From contig JAJEIO010000048.1 in assembly GCA_022827835.1 (NCBI GenBank), forward strand, positions 1 to 62,686: DNA of 62,686 nucleotides. The letters run 5' to 3'. This DNA comes from Candidatus Latescibacterota bacterium. GTDB lineage: Bacteria > Latescibacterota > UBA2968 > UBA8231. The notes under the pieces were generated by a model. It did no database searches. It was not told the origin of the DNA and saw nothing but the letters and a program-made list of their open reading frames with translations. Position numbers and translations under genes: made by a program. Shown piece after piece: positions 1 through 8,742 of this stretch; the stretch's first letter is position 1; the number at the start of each line of letters is the position of its first letter.

Positions 1-1179
1 CCGCGCCTCTGCGACCGCTACCAAGGCCACGAGGTCCGCTTCTCCGGCATCGACACCCAGACCGTCTTCCGCGTAACCCTCGACAACGGCGTCGTCGGCT
101 ACGGCGACGAGCGCGGCCACACCTCGCTCTCCGAAGGGCAAGTCGCGGGCATGATCGACCAATCGCCGTTCAACTACGTCGCTGGTGCGCTCAGCACCGG
201 CCTGATGGGCGCGCTGTACGACGCTATGGGCAAGGCCATCGAAGAGCCAGCGTACAAACTGTTGGGCCAGAAAGTCCGCGACCGCGTGCCCGTGGCAGCG
301 TGGACCCGACCCGCAGCCCCCGAGGACTTTGCCAGCGAAATCCAGCGCGCCGCCCAAGAGGGCTACACCATCTTCAAGATGCACTCAGCCGAACAGCACG
401 ACGTGATCGAGCAGACGCGCGCCGCCCAAGAAGTCGCGCCGACTGGCTTTAAGGTCCACTGGGACTTCAACCACAATCGACCCTCTACCGCCGTGCTGCG
501 CATTGTCGATGAACTGGAAGAATTTCCGGTCGTCGGCTTCTTGGAAGATCCGCTCTATCCCTACGACATCGAGGGCTGGCGTCTGTTGCGCTCCAAGACG
601 AGCCTGCCGCTCTTGATGCACGTGCCGCAACTCGGAGGCGGCCCGGAGATCCAGCGGGATGTGGCCGACCTCTACATGATCGGCGAAATGGGCATTGGCC
701 AATCCATCCGCCGGGGTTTGGCAGCAGCGGCCGCGGGCCTTTCGACCGTGGTCCAACTCACCGGCGGCACCCTGTGCAAGGCCATGGCCATGCACTTGGG
801 CGCGGTCATTCCCAATGTCTCACATTCGACGAACTTAGACGATCAGTACGCGGAAGATGTGACCGGGGGCCGCCTCGAAGTCAGCGAGGGCAGCACGCCA
901 GTGCCCGAAGGACCGGGGCTGGGCGTAGAGGTAGATGAGCAGCTATTGGCAGAACTAGCTGCGCGGCCCAAGAGCGAGCTGCCGCGTCACGTCGGCGTCT
1001 TGCACCTGCCCGGCGGCACCACATACTACACCCCGAGCATCCCGTCGGTTGAGCGGCTGACCGGATTTGTCGAGGGCAATGTGCGCGGCGTGCGCACCGA
1101 AGTCTGGAACGACGACGGGTCCGAGGAATTCGCACGTATTTACGAACAGGTCCAACAACAAGGCAAACTCAAGGCTTAG
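1..1179 (+). CDS. Mandelate racemase/muconate lactonizing enzyme-like protein (enolase superfamily), 5'-truncated by window edge
   Basis: The frame is open from the first base of the window, so the N-terminus lies upstream; an internal ATG at 151 is not the start because the preceding codons already encode capping-domain sequence (for example the block around VTLDNGVVGYGDERGH). Superfamily members abstract a proton alpha to a carboxylate, mostly in sugar-acid or amino-acid catabolism. Visible features are a barrel strand carrying a basic motif (FKMHS), a metal-ligand Asp (KVHWDFNHN), the second acidic ligand (FLEDPL) and a late SHSTNLDD segment near the expected general-base region. The substrate cannot be read from sequence. 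It lies 12 nt upstream of the GH172-like gene, so the two are probably co-transcribed for carbohydrate or sugar-acid use. The third metal ligand and the catalytic His are not obvious, so this could be a divergent subgroup. Confidence 0.8.
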   Translation, partial: PRLCDRYQGHEVRFSGIDTQTVFRVTLDNGVVGYGDERGHTSLSEGQVAGMIDQSPFNYVAGALSTGLMGALYDAMGKAIEEPAYKLLGQKVRDRVPVAAWTRPAAPEDFASEIQRAAQEGYTIFKMHSAEQHDVIEQTRAAQEVAPTGFKVHWDFNHNRPSTAVLRIVDELEEFPVVGFLEDPLYPYDIEGWRLLRSKTSLPLLMHVPQLGGGPEIQRDVADLYMIGEMGIGQSIRRGLAAAAAGLSTVVQLTGGTLCKAMAMHLGAVIPNVSHSTNLDDQYAEDVTGGRLEVSEGSTPVPEGPGLGVEVDEQLLAELAARPKSELPRHVGVLHLPGGTTYYTPSIPSVERLTGFVEGNVRGVRTEVWNDDGSEEFARIYEQVQQQGKLKA

Positions 1180-1191
1180 AAAGGGACACCT

Positions 1192-2325
1192 ATGCTCGAT
1201 CAACTAGCAAATCTCCGCAATGCCCAGGCCGGGCGCGCCTCGTCCTGGGACGAAACCGGCCGCAATAGCGACGCCTGGTGGATCGAACCCGGCGAGAGCG
1301 CAGTCCTCGCCGACATCAAAGGCCCCGGCCGCATCACCCACCTGTGGCTGACCCAATCCAACCACTACCGAGAGTGCTTGCTCAAGATCACCTACGACGA
1401 CGCGGACCACCCCAGCGTGGTGTGTCCTTTGGGAGATTTCTTCGGCCTCGGCCACGGCATCGTCAACTCCTACCAGTCCCTGCTCTTTTCGGCCTCAACG
1501 CGCAGCAACAATGTTTTTAACACCGGCTGCGCCCTCAACGCGTACGCGCAAATGCCCTTCCGCCAGCGCGCCGTCGTCGAACTGGTCAACGAGAGCAGCG
1601 AACGGCACCGCCAGTACTTCTACGTCGATTACGAGTCCGGCGCTGTGCCGAGCGAGGCCGGATATTTCCACGCGGAGTTCCGCCGCGAAAACCCCTTTGG
1701 CGGCTGGGGCCACGAAATCCGCGTCAACTCGCCGGAGGCCAATATCGTCAACAAGGAACAGACGGCTTGGGACAACAACTACGTCATCTTGGAAACCCAA
1801 GGCCGCGGCCACTATATCGGCTGCAACATCAGCGTCACCAACTTCCAAGGCACTTGGTGGGGCGAGGGCGACGATATGATCTGGGTCGATGGCTACAAGT
1901 GGCCCCCCGAGCTGCACGGCACCGGCAGCGAAGATTACCTCAACCAAGCGTGGGGCATGCAGGACAACGCCTTTTTGCGCAACGGCTCCTCCATCCACGA
2001 AAACAACACCAACGGCTACCAAACTTCGTACGTCCACCACCTCGAAAACCCCGTCCATTTCCAGCGAGAAATCAAGGCCACCATCGAACACGGCCACGGC
2101 AATCATCTCTGCAACGAAATGAGCAGCGTCGCCTACTGGTACGCGGCCGAACCCACTCGCGTGGCCGAACCACCCGCCGTCGCCCAGCGCATGCCCGTCC
2201 TGCGCGACGACCAAGGCCAGTGGTTGTACGATCCAGCGAATCAAATCACCAGTAAGAAAATTCGCCCCAACGCGGAAATGGAGCAGATGAAAACGCAATG
2301 GGCGGCCAAAGAATCATCCACGTAG
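1192..2325 (+). CDS. DUF2961/GH172-family glycoside hydrolase
   Basis: A 377-residue protein without a signal peptide, preceded by AAAGGG a few bases before the ATG. The N-terminal block (SSWDETGRNSDAWWI, then ADIKGPGRITHLWLT) and the later GTGSEDYLNQAWG segment are typical of DUF2961, now GH172. Characterised members are exo-acting furanosidases or difructose-anhydride-processing enzymes that assemble as trimers. The ordered blocks WDxTGxNxD, GPGxIxHLW, LGDFFGLGHG and GTGSEDY are all present, and the length matches a single-domain member. The cytoplasmic location suggests it acts on imported oligosaccharides, together with the upstream enolase-superfamily enzyme. Its TAG stop lies inside a palindromic repeat at 2322-2349. 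Family assignment is secure; the substrate is not. Confidence 0.82.
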   Translation: MLDQLANLRNAQAGRASSWDETGRNSDAWWIEPGESAVLADIKGPGRITHLWLTQSNHYRECLLKITYDDADHPSVVCPLGDFFGLGHGIVNSYQSLLFSASTRSNNVFNTGCALNAYAQMPFRQRAVVELVNESSERHRQYFYVDYESGAVPSEAGYFHAEFRRENPFGGWGHEIRVNSPEANIVNKEQTAWDNNYVILETQGRGHYIGCNISVTNFQGTWWGEGDDMIWVDGYKWPPELHGTGSEDYLNQAWGMQDNAFLRNGSSIHENNTNGYQTSYVHHLENPVHFQREIKATIEHGHGNHLCNEMSSVAYWYAAEPTRVAEPPAVAQRMPVLRDDQGQWLYDPANQITSKKIRPNAEMEQMKTQWAAKESST

Positions 2326-2349
2326 GGGCGATTCGCGATTCGCCCCCAC
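2322..2349. repeat. Imperfect 28-bp palindromic repeat, copy 1
   Basis: The element begins GTAGGGGCG and ends CGCCCCCAC around a TTCGCG-like centre. It is the same size and consensus as the perfect palindrome at 14358-14385. It supplies the TAG stop of the GH172-like gene. A small interspersed palindromic repeat is the simplest reading; a terminator is less likely because no T-run follows. Confidence 0.6.
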
Positions 2350-2371
2350 ACCCGTCCATGTAGGAAATAAT

Positions 2372-3010
2372 GTGCTGACGAAAGCGACCAAAGCTCAGAT
2401 CGTCCTCGACGTACTCCAGCGGCTCTATCCCAATCCCTCGGTGCCGCTCAAACGTCGAGACCCCTACACGCATCTGATTGCCGTGTTGCTCTCGGCGCAG
2501 TGCACGGATGCGCGCGTCAACCAAGTAACGCCCGCGCTCTTTGCCCGCGCCGATCGGCCCGAGCGCATGGTCGAGCTAGCCGTAGCGGAGATCGAGCAGA
2601 TCATTCGTCCCTGCGGACTGGCCCCGCGCAAGTCCAAGGCCATCTGGGAACTGTCGCAAATCTTGCTCGCCGAACACCGCGGCCAAGTCCCGCCCGATCT
2701 GGACGCACTCGAACGCCTGCCTGGGGTGGGACACAAAACCGCGCAAGTCGTGCTCGCGCAGAACTTCGGCGTGCCGACCTTTCCCGTGGATACCCATATC
2801 CATCGGCTGATCTACCGCTGGGGGCTGTCCAACGGCAAGAGCGTCGAGCAGACGGAACGGGACTGCAAGCGCCTTTTCCCCCAGGAACGCTGGAACGACC
2901 TGCACCTGCAAATCATCTACTTTGGCCGCGAGCACTGTCCAGCGCGTGGGCACCAACCGGCCGAGTGCTTGTTGTGCAGCAGGATAGGCCGAAGGAGTCT
3001 GTTCAAGTGA
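2372..3010 (+). CDS. nth: Endonuclease III (DNA glycosylase/AP lyase)
   Basis: A 212-residue HhH-GPD base-excision repair enzyme that removes oxidised pyrimidines and nicks abasic sites. Start is GTG. The helix-hairpin-helix motif LPGVGHKTA (residues 116-124) carries the catalytic Lys122, and the catalytic Asp140 lies in FPVDTHIHR. The C-terminal iron-sulfur loop is abnormal: Cys189, Cys199 and Cys202 are present (C-x9-C-x2-C), but the fourth ligand expected about six residues later is replaced by SRIGRRSLFK. The usual pattern is C-x6-C-x2-C-x5-C. The cluster may be absent, three-Cys ligated, or lost by a change at the 3' end. The gene stands alone, with sulfite-oxidase-like and GH172-like genes as functionally unrelated neighbours. 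Confidence 0.93.
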   Translation: MLTKATKAQIVLDVLQRLYPNPSVPLKRRDPYTHLIAVLLSAQCTDARVNQVTPALFARADRPERMVELAVAEIEQIIRPCGLAPRKSKAIWELSQILLAEHRGQVPPDLDALERLPGVGHKTAQVVLAQNFGVPTFPVDTHIHRLIYRWGLSNGKSVEQTERDCKRLFPQERWNDLHLQIIYFGREHCPARGHQPAECLLCSRIGRRSLFK

Positions 3011-3040
3011 GGACGTCATATTAGAGCAAAAGAGATCATC

Positions 3041-4330
3041 ATGCCTGAATCGAATCGCGGACAAAGCCACCTGCTAGCGGAAAACGGGACGCGTGCGGAC
3101 GAACTAGCGCACTTTGACCGGATCACCTCGCGGCGGCACTTCCTAGCGACCGTAGGCGGCGCGGCGCTAGCGGGTCTCGGCGTCTTCGGCGCTGGCTCCG
3201 ATGCTGCCGTTCGGGGCCTATTCGGCCGGGGACTGATCCCCACAGCTTGGGCTGAGGGATCAGCGGATGTGCTGCCCAAGCCGGACATGATCGTCCACTC
3301 GCAACACCCGTTCAACGGCGAGTTTCCCCCGCATCTACTCGCCGCGGACGTCACGCCGACTGCGCGCCATTTCGTGCGCAACAACGGCAGCATTCCCGAG
3401 CGCGCCCTGCGCCGTGATGCCCAAGGCTGGAGCCTGACCGTTGACGGCGAGGTCCGTAGCCAACGCGCCTTCTCACTAGACGATTTGCACAGCCTGCCAC
3501 AAGTCACGCTGAAGGTAGTATTAGAATGCGCCGGGAACGGTCGTAGCTCATTTGCGCCCACAGTGGGCGGTACGCAGTGGATTCGCGGGGCCGTGGCCTG
3601 TAGCGAGTGGACGGGCGTGCGCTTGCGCGATGTGTTGCAAGCGGCCGAAGTAACCGAGAAGGCCGTGTACCTCGCCAACTACGGCGAGGACGATCCCCCG
3701 TTTTCGCGGGGCATTCCCATTGAGAAAGCCATGGACGAGCACACCTTAATCGCGCTCAAAATGAACGGCGAGCCACTGCCAGCGGCCCACGGATTCCCAG
3801 CGCGGTTGCTCGTTCCAGGTTGGATCGGCAGCTCCATGCAGAAGTGGCTCAACCGCATCTGGGTGCGCGACGCCGTCCACGACTCCGATAAAATGAGCGG
3901 CTATTCCTACCGCGTCCCAGCCTATCCAATCGCCCCCGGCGACCAGCCGCCGGAAGCCGACATGGTCATTGCCACCTCGTGGGTCGTCAAGTCGCTCATC
4001 ACCGCGCCGCAAGCCAACGCGACTGTCCAAGCGGGCGTTCCGCTCAGCGCTAGCGGGCACGCTTGGGCCGGTGAGCGCAACGTGGCCAAGGTGCTCGTCT
4101 CCACCGACCTCGGCATCCACTGGCAAGAGGCCGAGTTGACCCCGCCAGCCAATAAATACGCTTGGTATGGTTGGAACGCCGAGCTAATCTTTGCGAGCAA
4201 GGGCTACTACGAAATCTGGGCGCGGGCGTTTGACGATGCGGGCAACGCCCAGCCTTTCCGCCAGCCTTGGAACCCCAAAGGCTACCTCGGCAACGTCATT
4301 CACCGAGTGCCAGTCGTGGTCTCGGCGTAA
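3041..4330 (+). CDS. Tat-exported sulfite oxidase-like molybdopterin oxidoreductase
   Basis: A 429-residue protein of the sulfite oxidase/SorA type, oxidising sulfite or a related oxyanion or sulfoxide in the periplasm with Mo-molybdopterin. Residues 30-71 form a twin-arginine signal (SRRHFLAT, hydrophobic stretch, then PTAWAEG with cleavage probably after Ala71). The Mo-ligand Cys is Cys163 in LECAGNGRSSF. The segment PARLLVPGWIGSSMQKWL and the C-terminal Ig-like Mo-co dimerisation domain (around residues 310-425, including WYGWNAELIF) complete the fold. No haem-binding CxxCH is seen and no cytochrome subunit is adjacent, so the electron acceptor is unknown. The start was placed at ATG 3041, which leaves a 29-residue cytoplasmic leader before the RR motif; a later start is possible. 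Confidence 0.85.
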   Translation: MPESNRGQSHLLAENGTRADELAHFDRITSRRHFLATVGGAALAGLGVFGAGSDAAVRGLFGRGLIPTAWAEGSADVLPKPDMIVHSQHPFNGEFPPHLLAADVTPTARHFVRNNGSIPERALRRDAQGWSLTVDGEVRSQRAFSLDDLHSLPQVTLKVVLECAGNGRSSFAPTVGGTQWIRGAVACSEWTGVRLRDVLQAAEVTEKAVYLANYGEDDPPFSRGIPIEKAMDEHTLIALKMNGEPLPAAHGFPARLLVPGWIGSSMQKWLNRIWVRDAVHDSDKMSGYSYRVPAYPIAPGDQPPEADMVIATSWVVKSLITAPQANATVQAGVPLSASGHAWAGERNVAKVLVSTDLGIHWQEAELTPPANKYAWYGWNAELIFASKGYYEIWARAFDDAGNAQPFRQPWNPKGYLGNVIHRVPVVVSA

Positions 4331-4359
4331 GTGCAGACAAAACGCGAAAGGAACCGAAC

Positions 4360-5223
4360 ATGAGTGATAACCTGCGGCTGTTGTCCATCGGCGCACATCC
4401 AGCCGATATCTTCGACCAATCGGGCGGCACCATGGCCCATCACGTGGCCCGCGGCGACTGGGTCGGCTGCGTGGTGCTAACGCACGGCGCGAGAGTCCAC
4501 GACAAAGTGATCAGCGACGAGATGTTCCACCGGGCAGAAGTCCCGCAAGCCGACCAACTAACGGCGCTAATGGCCGAGCGCGCCGACGTCAAGGCCGACG
4601 AAGTGCGGCGGGCCTGTGCCCTGCTCGGCGTCGAGGAAATCCACTTTTTCGGAGCCGACGACGCCGTGTTGCGGGTTACAGAGGAGGCCGTGCGCCGCCT
4701 AGCGCGGTTGGTCCGCCAACTGCGGCCAGATGTGGTGCTGACTCACTTTCCCAAGGAGGGCGACGGGCTGACCAACGCCCATGCCGTCTGTGGGCAAATC
4801 GTCCTCCACGCGCTCGCGCTGGCCAATGGGGTAGATCCCGGCGACAGCCATCCGCCGCATCGGGTCGCCCAAGTTTTCTATTTCGGCACCGGGGCTGCCT
4901 CGATTCCGCGCAGTGTCTGGGATTCGGAGGGCGGCTACTACAACGATGTCTTTATCGACATTACCGACGTGGTCGCCAAGAAGCTGGCGGCATTGGATTG
5001 CCTAGAAAGCCAAGGCTACGGCGGGGCGTATGCGCGCAAGCGGATCGAGACTAGCGACGGAGCCTTCGGCACAGCCGCCGGGTGCGCTTACGCCGAGGGT
5101 TTTGTCAAAGCCAACGCCGAGACCCATTACCATCTGCCACTGACCGAGCACGCCCTAAAGAAAGCGCGGATGTCGGATCACGAGCATATCGCCGAACAGT
5201 CGTTCAAGATCCAGACGGATTGA
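4360..5223 (+). CDS. PIG-L family (LmbE-like) deacetylase homologue with altered catalytic motif
   Basis: The start is ATG 4360, preceded by GAAAGGA; an in-frame codon at 4267 would run inside the 3' end of the molybdoenzyme gene. PIG-L enzymes are zinc-dependent de-N-acetylases of GlcNAc-type substrates (MshB, BshB, LmbE). The N-terminal signature AHPDDE here reads AHPAD (residues 12-16): zinc ligands His13 and Asp16 are kept, but the residue equivalent to the general-base Asp15 is Ala. The third zinc ligand probably lies in NAHAVCG. The protein also has the family's Rossmann-like strand LRPDVVLTHFP. Activity may be lost or altered. The gene follows the molybdoenzyme by 29 nt and may be co-transcribed with it. 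Confidence 0.85.
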   Translation: MSDNLRLLSIGAHPADIFDQSGGTMAHHVARGDWVGCVVLTHGARVHDKVISDEMFHRAEVPQADQLTALMAERADVKADEVRRACALLGVEEIHFFGADDAVLRVTEEAVRRLARLVRQLRPDVVLTHFPKEGDGLTNAHAVCGQIVLHALALANGVDPGDSHPPHRVAQVFYFGTGAASIPRSVWDSEGGYYNDVFIDITDVVAKKLAALDCLESQGYGGAYARKRIETSDGAFGTAAGCAYAEGFVKANAETHYHLPLTEHALKKARMSDHEHIAEQSFKIQTD

Positions 5224-5226
5224 TCC

Positions 5227-6420
5227 CTACTGCATCCCGGCCAGCCGCTCCGCTAAATCCTCTCGCGTCGTCCCAATGTTGAGTGAGCCAATGTCTCGTC
5301 CGTCCAAGCTGTTGGCCAATCCGCTCAGATTGGCGGGCGTTGTCGGCTTGGCCACTACGCCCACATCGTCGAGCAATTCGTGAATTTTGTCGGCGCGGAT
5401 GCCGAACCCCAAGGCAGCTTGCGAGATGCGTGCAGGGGCACCGCCTATGCTGAGCACCACATTCTCAATACCCGCGTTGTTGATGGCTACCACTTGACCC
5501 GAATCGTCGAAAATGGGGCTGCCGCTGGTGCCGCCGGACAGGTCGAGGTTGTGCTGGACGACGTAGGAGTCGGACGCGGTGTACATCTCGCCTCGGAAGG
5601 GCGGGCGCAAGGCACTGATCGTGCCATTCTTAAAGGTGCCAATCGGGAAGAGACGAGACAGCTCGCCGCCCTGAAGTTCGCCGGGGAATCCCAACGTCGC
5701 GATCGGGGCACCAACTCTCAAGCGATAAACCGCATTGCTCGTCGCCAAGCGGGCGCGCCGCCCAATGAAGCCTTCGGAGATGTGCAGCGTACCCACGTCG
5801 GGTGAACTCAGGTTGTCAGGATCCCATTGCGGGTGCGACCAAGAAGTACCAATGAAGAAATAATTTTCTTGGTATGACAGATCGGTCGTCAGGTTTTGCA
5901 CCACGATCCACGTCCCCTGTAGATCGGTTCCATACCTGTTGTTGAATGCCGCTACTTGGCCGTCCAATTCAACCAGTCCATCTATGATGTGCCCATTGGT
6001 AACAAGCGTACCGCTTTCCACGGCAAAGCTGGTGCCGATGAATGTAATAGTCCAATCCTCTATATTTCCGTTGTACACCCCGTGGAGCACGGCGTACACG
6101 GAGTACTGCAAAGAATGGACGATCCCGCTCCAATCCCCAATTTGACCTTCCAACTCGTCCACGCGCTCTTCTAGCTCCTCAAATTCTGACCGCGTAATTT
6201 CCGTCTGGTTCAGCTTTGCGCGCACTTGGCCAATTTCTTCGGCATTGTCCGCCGTCACCGCGAGGGCATCGAGCCGCGCCAACAGGCTCAGCGGGTCCTC
6301 CTCTTGGGCGGCTTCAACTTCGTCGAGACGCTGCTCTAGTTCATCCACTCGCTCCGCGAGCGGATTATCCGCACAGGCGAAAAAAGCCGCGCTTATCAAG
6401 GCAGAGAAAAACAGACGCAT
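5227..6420 (-). CDS. Exported trypsin-like serine protease with N-terminal coiled coil
   Basis: A 397-residue protein starting at ATG 6420, with an AAAGGA ribosome site just before it. A more upstream in-frame start would lack a signal peptide. Residues 1-16 form a signal peptide ending FFAC, so it may be a lipoprotein although the lipobox is poor. Residues 21-95 contain heptad-rich segments (ERVDELEQRLDEVE, EELEERVDELEGQI) that should form coiled coil. The S1 triad is readable as His144 (TNGHI), Asp208 (SPDVGTL) and Ser299 (GGTSGSP). It has no PDZ domain, unlike DegP/HtrA. It probably acts in the periplasm or on the cell surface; the substrate is unknown. It converges with the PIG-L gene. 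Confidence 0.83.
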   Translation of the reverse strand: MRLFFSALISAAFFACADNPLAERVDELEQRLDEVEAAQEEDPLSLLARLDALAVTADNAEEIGQVRAKLNQTEITRSEFEELEERVDELEGQIGDWSGIVHSLQYSVYAVLHGVYNGNIEDWTITFIGTSFAVESGTLVTNGHIIDGLVELDGQVAAFNNRYGTDLQGTWIVVQNLTTDLSYQENYFFIGTSWSHPQWDPDNLSSPDVGTLHISEGFIGRRARLATSNAVYRLRVGAPIATLGFPGELQGGELSRLFPIGTFKNGTISALRPPFRGEMYTASDSYVVQHNLDLSGGTSGSPIFDDSGQVVAINNAGIENVVLSIGGAPARISQAALGFGIRADKIHELLDDVGVVAKPTTPANLSGLANSLDGRDIGSLNIGTTREDLAERLAGMQ

Positions 6421-6541
6421 AGAATGTCCTTTCGGGATTGGCGCATTGCTTGCAGATGCACCTAAACGTAGTTTGTCAACAGCACGAGCCGTGCGATAAT
6501 GACCAATTCTATTTTTGTGAACAAGGCCCTGTACCCTTTTC

Positions 6542-7795
6542 ATGCCATTAGCCCTTTCGCTCCTCCTCGTCCTTTCGTCCTGCAGTCCTGAGCCGCGTCA
6601 AGACGCCACCGTCACCCTCGAGTTCTGGACCATTGCCCTCGGCGACGCATTCGCCGACTACATCTTGGGCATGATCGACGAGTACGAGCAGGCGCATCCC
6701 GGCGTAAAGGTCAAGTGGGTCGATGTCAGCGGCGGCGAAGTGGCCGAGAAGTTCCTCGCCGCCTTGGTCGGCGACGCGCCCCCAGACTTGGCCAATATCT
6801 ACGACCTACCCCGCTTCCTGCAATACGACATCCTCGTCAACATGGACGAAGCGGTTGCACCCGCCGAAAAGGCCAAACGGCTCGAAAACTTCTGGCGCGG
6901 CGTCGGCTACTTCCAAGGCAGCAACTACGCCATCCCTTGGTACGTCGGCGTCACCATGCTCTGGTACAACAAAGACCTCTTCGCCCAAGCCGGCCTCGAC
7001 CCCGAGCGCCCGCCCGCCACCATCGACGAGATGCTCGCTATGGGACGCCAAATCCGCGAGCGCACTGGCAAATACGGCGTTTCTTGGCGGCTGCATCCCT
7101 CGCTCATCGCCCCGCCTTGGGCACTGTTACGCCTAGACGGGTTCTGGCCGCTCTTTGTTCCCAACGCCCGCCGCACCCGCATCAACCACCCCGAGGCCAA
7201 GGCCGTCTTCCAGCAGTGGATCGACGCCTATCAGCAGGAGATCGTGCCACCCGAGGCCCTCGCGGCCTCCCACCGCGACGAAGTCAATTGGTTCATCGAG
7301 GGCCGCGCGGCCATGCTGCCCTTTTCCGGCGGCTGGATCACCCGCTACTTCGACGACTCCTTTGCCAAAAAGGCAGTACCAGCGCCCATGCCGCGCGGCC
7401 GCCTCGGCCAAGTGCCAGCCACCAGCCAAGTCTTGGTCGTGCCCAAAGCCTCGCCCCACGTAGAGCAAGCCGTTGACTTCGGGCTGTTTGTCACCAACGA
7501 CGCCAACCAACTCGAATTCTGCCGCCGCGTCGCCATCTTGCCCTCGACCGTAGAAGCAGCCGCCGACCCCTACTTCCGCCGCCCGCCCGCCACGCTGGCC
7601 GACGCCGCCAACCAGCTTTCCGCGGCCGACATCGCTCATTCCTTTGTCATGGCCCCGCCCGACGTCAAAAGCTGGAGCCGGATGGAGGACATCCTCCACG
7701 AGGAATTCGCCAAGGCATTGGCCGGCCAGCAGAGCGCGGACGCGGCCCTGAGCCGCATCGAATCCAAGTGGAACCACTTGTCGCGCTTCCATTGA
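6542..7795 (+). CDS. Sugar ABC transporter substrate-binding lipoprotein (family 1)
   Basis: A 417-residue extracellular solute-binding protein, MalE/UgpB-like. The N-terminus is a short signal with lipobox VLSSC (Cys14); a stop lies eight codons upstream and no alternative start exists. The fold signature VTLEFWTIALGD, then EYEQAHPGVKVKWVDV, then PPDLANIYDLPRFL is typical of family 1 sugar binders. NYAIPWYVGVTMLWYNKDLFAQAGL is the usual hinge/ligand segment. The gene is followed by two permease genes at 11 nt and at an overlap, giving a CUT1-type importer operon. The transported sugar cannot be inferred. Confidence 0.88.
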   Translation: MPLALSLLLVLSSCSPEPRQDATVTLEFWTIALGDAFADYILGMIDEYEQAHPGVKVKWVDVSGGEVAEKFLAALVGDAPPDLANIYDLPRFLQYDILVNMDEAVAPAEKAKRLENFWRGVGYFQGSNYAIPWYVGVTMLWYNKDLFAQAGLDPERPPATIDEMLAMGRQIRERTGKYGVSWRLHPSLIAPPWALLRLDGFWPLFVPNARRTRINHPEAKAVFQQWIDAYQQEIVPPEALAASHRDEVNWFIEGRAAMLPFSGGWITRYFDDSFAKKAVPAPMPRGRLGQVPATSQVLVVPKASPHVEQAVDFGLFVTNDANQLEFCRRVAILPSTVEAAADPYFRRPPATLADAANQLSAADIAHSFVMAPPDVKSWSRMEDILHEEFAKALAGQQSADAALSRIESKWNHLSRFH

Positions 7796-7806
7796 GACCA
7801 AACGCC

Positions 7807-8742
7807 ATGTACGGACGCTACGCACCTTATTTTTTCGTCGCCCCCGGGCTGTTGCTCCTAGTCGTGTTTTTCGCCTATCCCTTGCTCGACACGCTCTATC
7901 TCAGCCTGCACCGCTACAACATCTTTTCGCCGGCCACCTTCGTCGGCCTCGACAACTTCCGCCGCGCTTGGGGCGACGAACTGTTTTGGCGGGTCTTGGC
8001 CAACACCCTGCTCTACGCGATCATCGTCGTGCCCGCGCTCGTCGTGCTCTCGTTTTTCATGGCGCTCCTGCTCGACAACTCCCTGCGGCTGATCAAGGTG
8101 TTTCGCACCCTGTACTACATTCCAGTCGTCACCTCCATCGTCGTCGCTGGCATCGTCTGGAAGTGGCTGTACAATGCCGACGGCCTGCTCAACGCCTTCC
8201 TCAAGGGGCTGGGCGTCAGCGGCCCGTCGTGGCTGGCCGATGTGCGCGGCGTCCCCGAGGCGTTCTTGGGCCTGCTGGGCGTGGAGACCCAAGCCGCGTG
8301 GTTGACCGAGCCGGCGATTGCCCTGTTTGCCGTGGCCATGGTCACCGTGTGGAAGGCCGCGCCGTACTACATGATCATCTATCTGGCCGGCTTGCAGGGC
8401 ATCCCAGCCCAGCTCAAAGAAGCCGCCCGCGTCGATGGAGCCGGTTGGTGGCAGGTCGTGCGCCACGTCATCATCCCGACGATCAAGCCCTACACGCTCG
8501 TGGTCTCCATCATCGCCACCATCGCCGCCTTGCGCACCTTTGGCGAGGTGTACGTAATGACCGGCGGCGGCCCCTTCCACCGCACCAACCTATTGGCCTA
8601 TTACATCTACACGCTCGGGTTCAAATACCTCGAAGTAGGGTACGCCGCAGCCGTTTCGCTCTGCTTGCTGGTTGTCATCTTGATCTTTGCCCTGCTCAAC
8701 TTTCGCATCGCCGGAGGCGACAATACCGGGGGCGGGGTGTAA
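7807..8742 (+). CDS. Sugar ABC transporter permease (MalF/UgpA type)
   Basis: A 311-residue inner-membrane permease with about six transmembrane helices. The first begins at YAPYFFVAPGLLLLV. The cytoplasmic EAA loop that docks the ATPase is visible as EAARVDGAGWWQVVRHVIIP. I chose ATG 7807 over an upstream in-frame codon that lies inside the binding-protein gene. It sits between the binding protein and the second permease and would pair with the latter to form the channel. Confidence 0.9.
   Translation: MYGRYAPYFFVAPGLLLLVVFFAYPLLDTLYLSLHRYNIFSPATFVGLDNFRRAWGDELFWRVLANTLLYAIIVVPALVVLSFFMALLLDNSLRLIKVFRTLYYIPVVTSIVVAGIVWKWLYNADGLLNAFLKGLGVSGPSWLADVRGVPEAFLGLLGVETQAAWLTEPAIALFAVAMVTVWKAAPYYMIIYLAGLQGIPAQLKEAARVDGAGWWQVVRHVIIPTIKPYTLVVSIIATIAALRTFGEVYVMTGGGPFHRTNLLAYYIYTLGFKYLEVGYAAAVSLCLLVVILIFALLNFRIAGGDNTGGGV

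Noticed and set aside
1495..2298. A 267-codon antisense reading frame inside the GH172-like gene.
   Set aside because: It is an antisense shadow typical of GC-rich genes; the sense strand has clear DUF2961 motifs.
7968..8741. Open frame upstream of the second sugar permease.
   Set aside because: It overlaps the first permease completely, and the translation is low-complexity Arg/His-rich; the real start is the TAATG at 8742.
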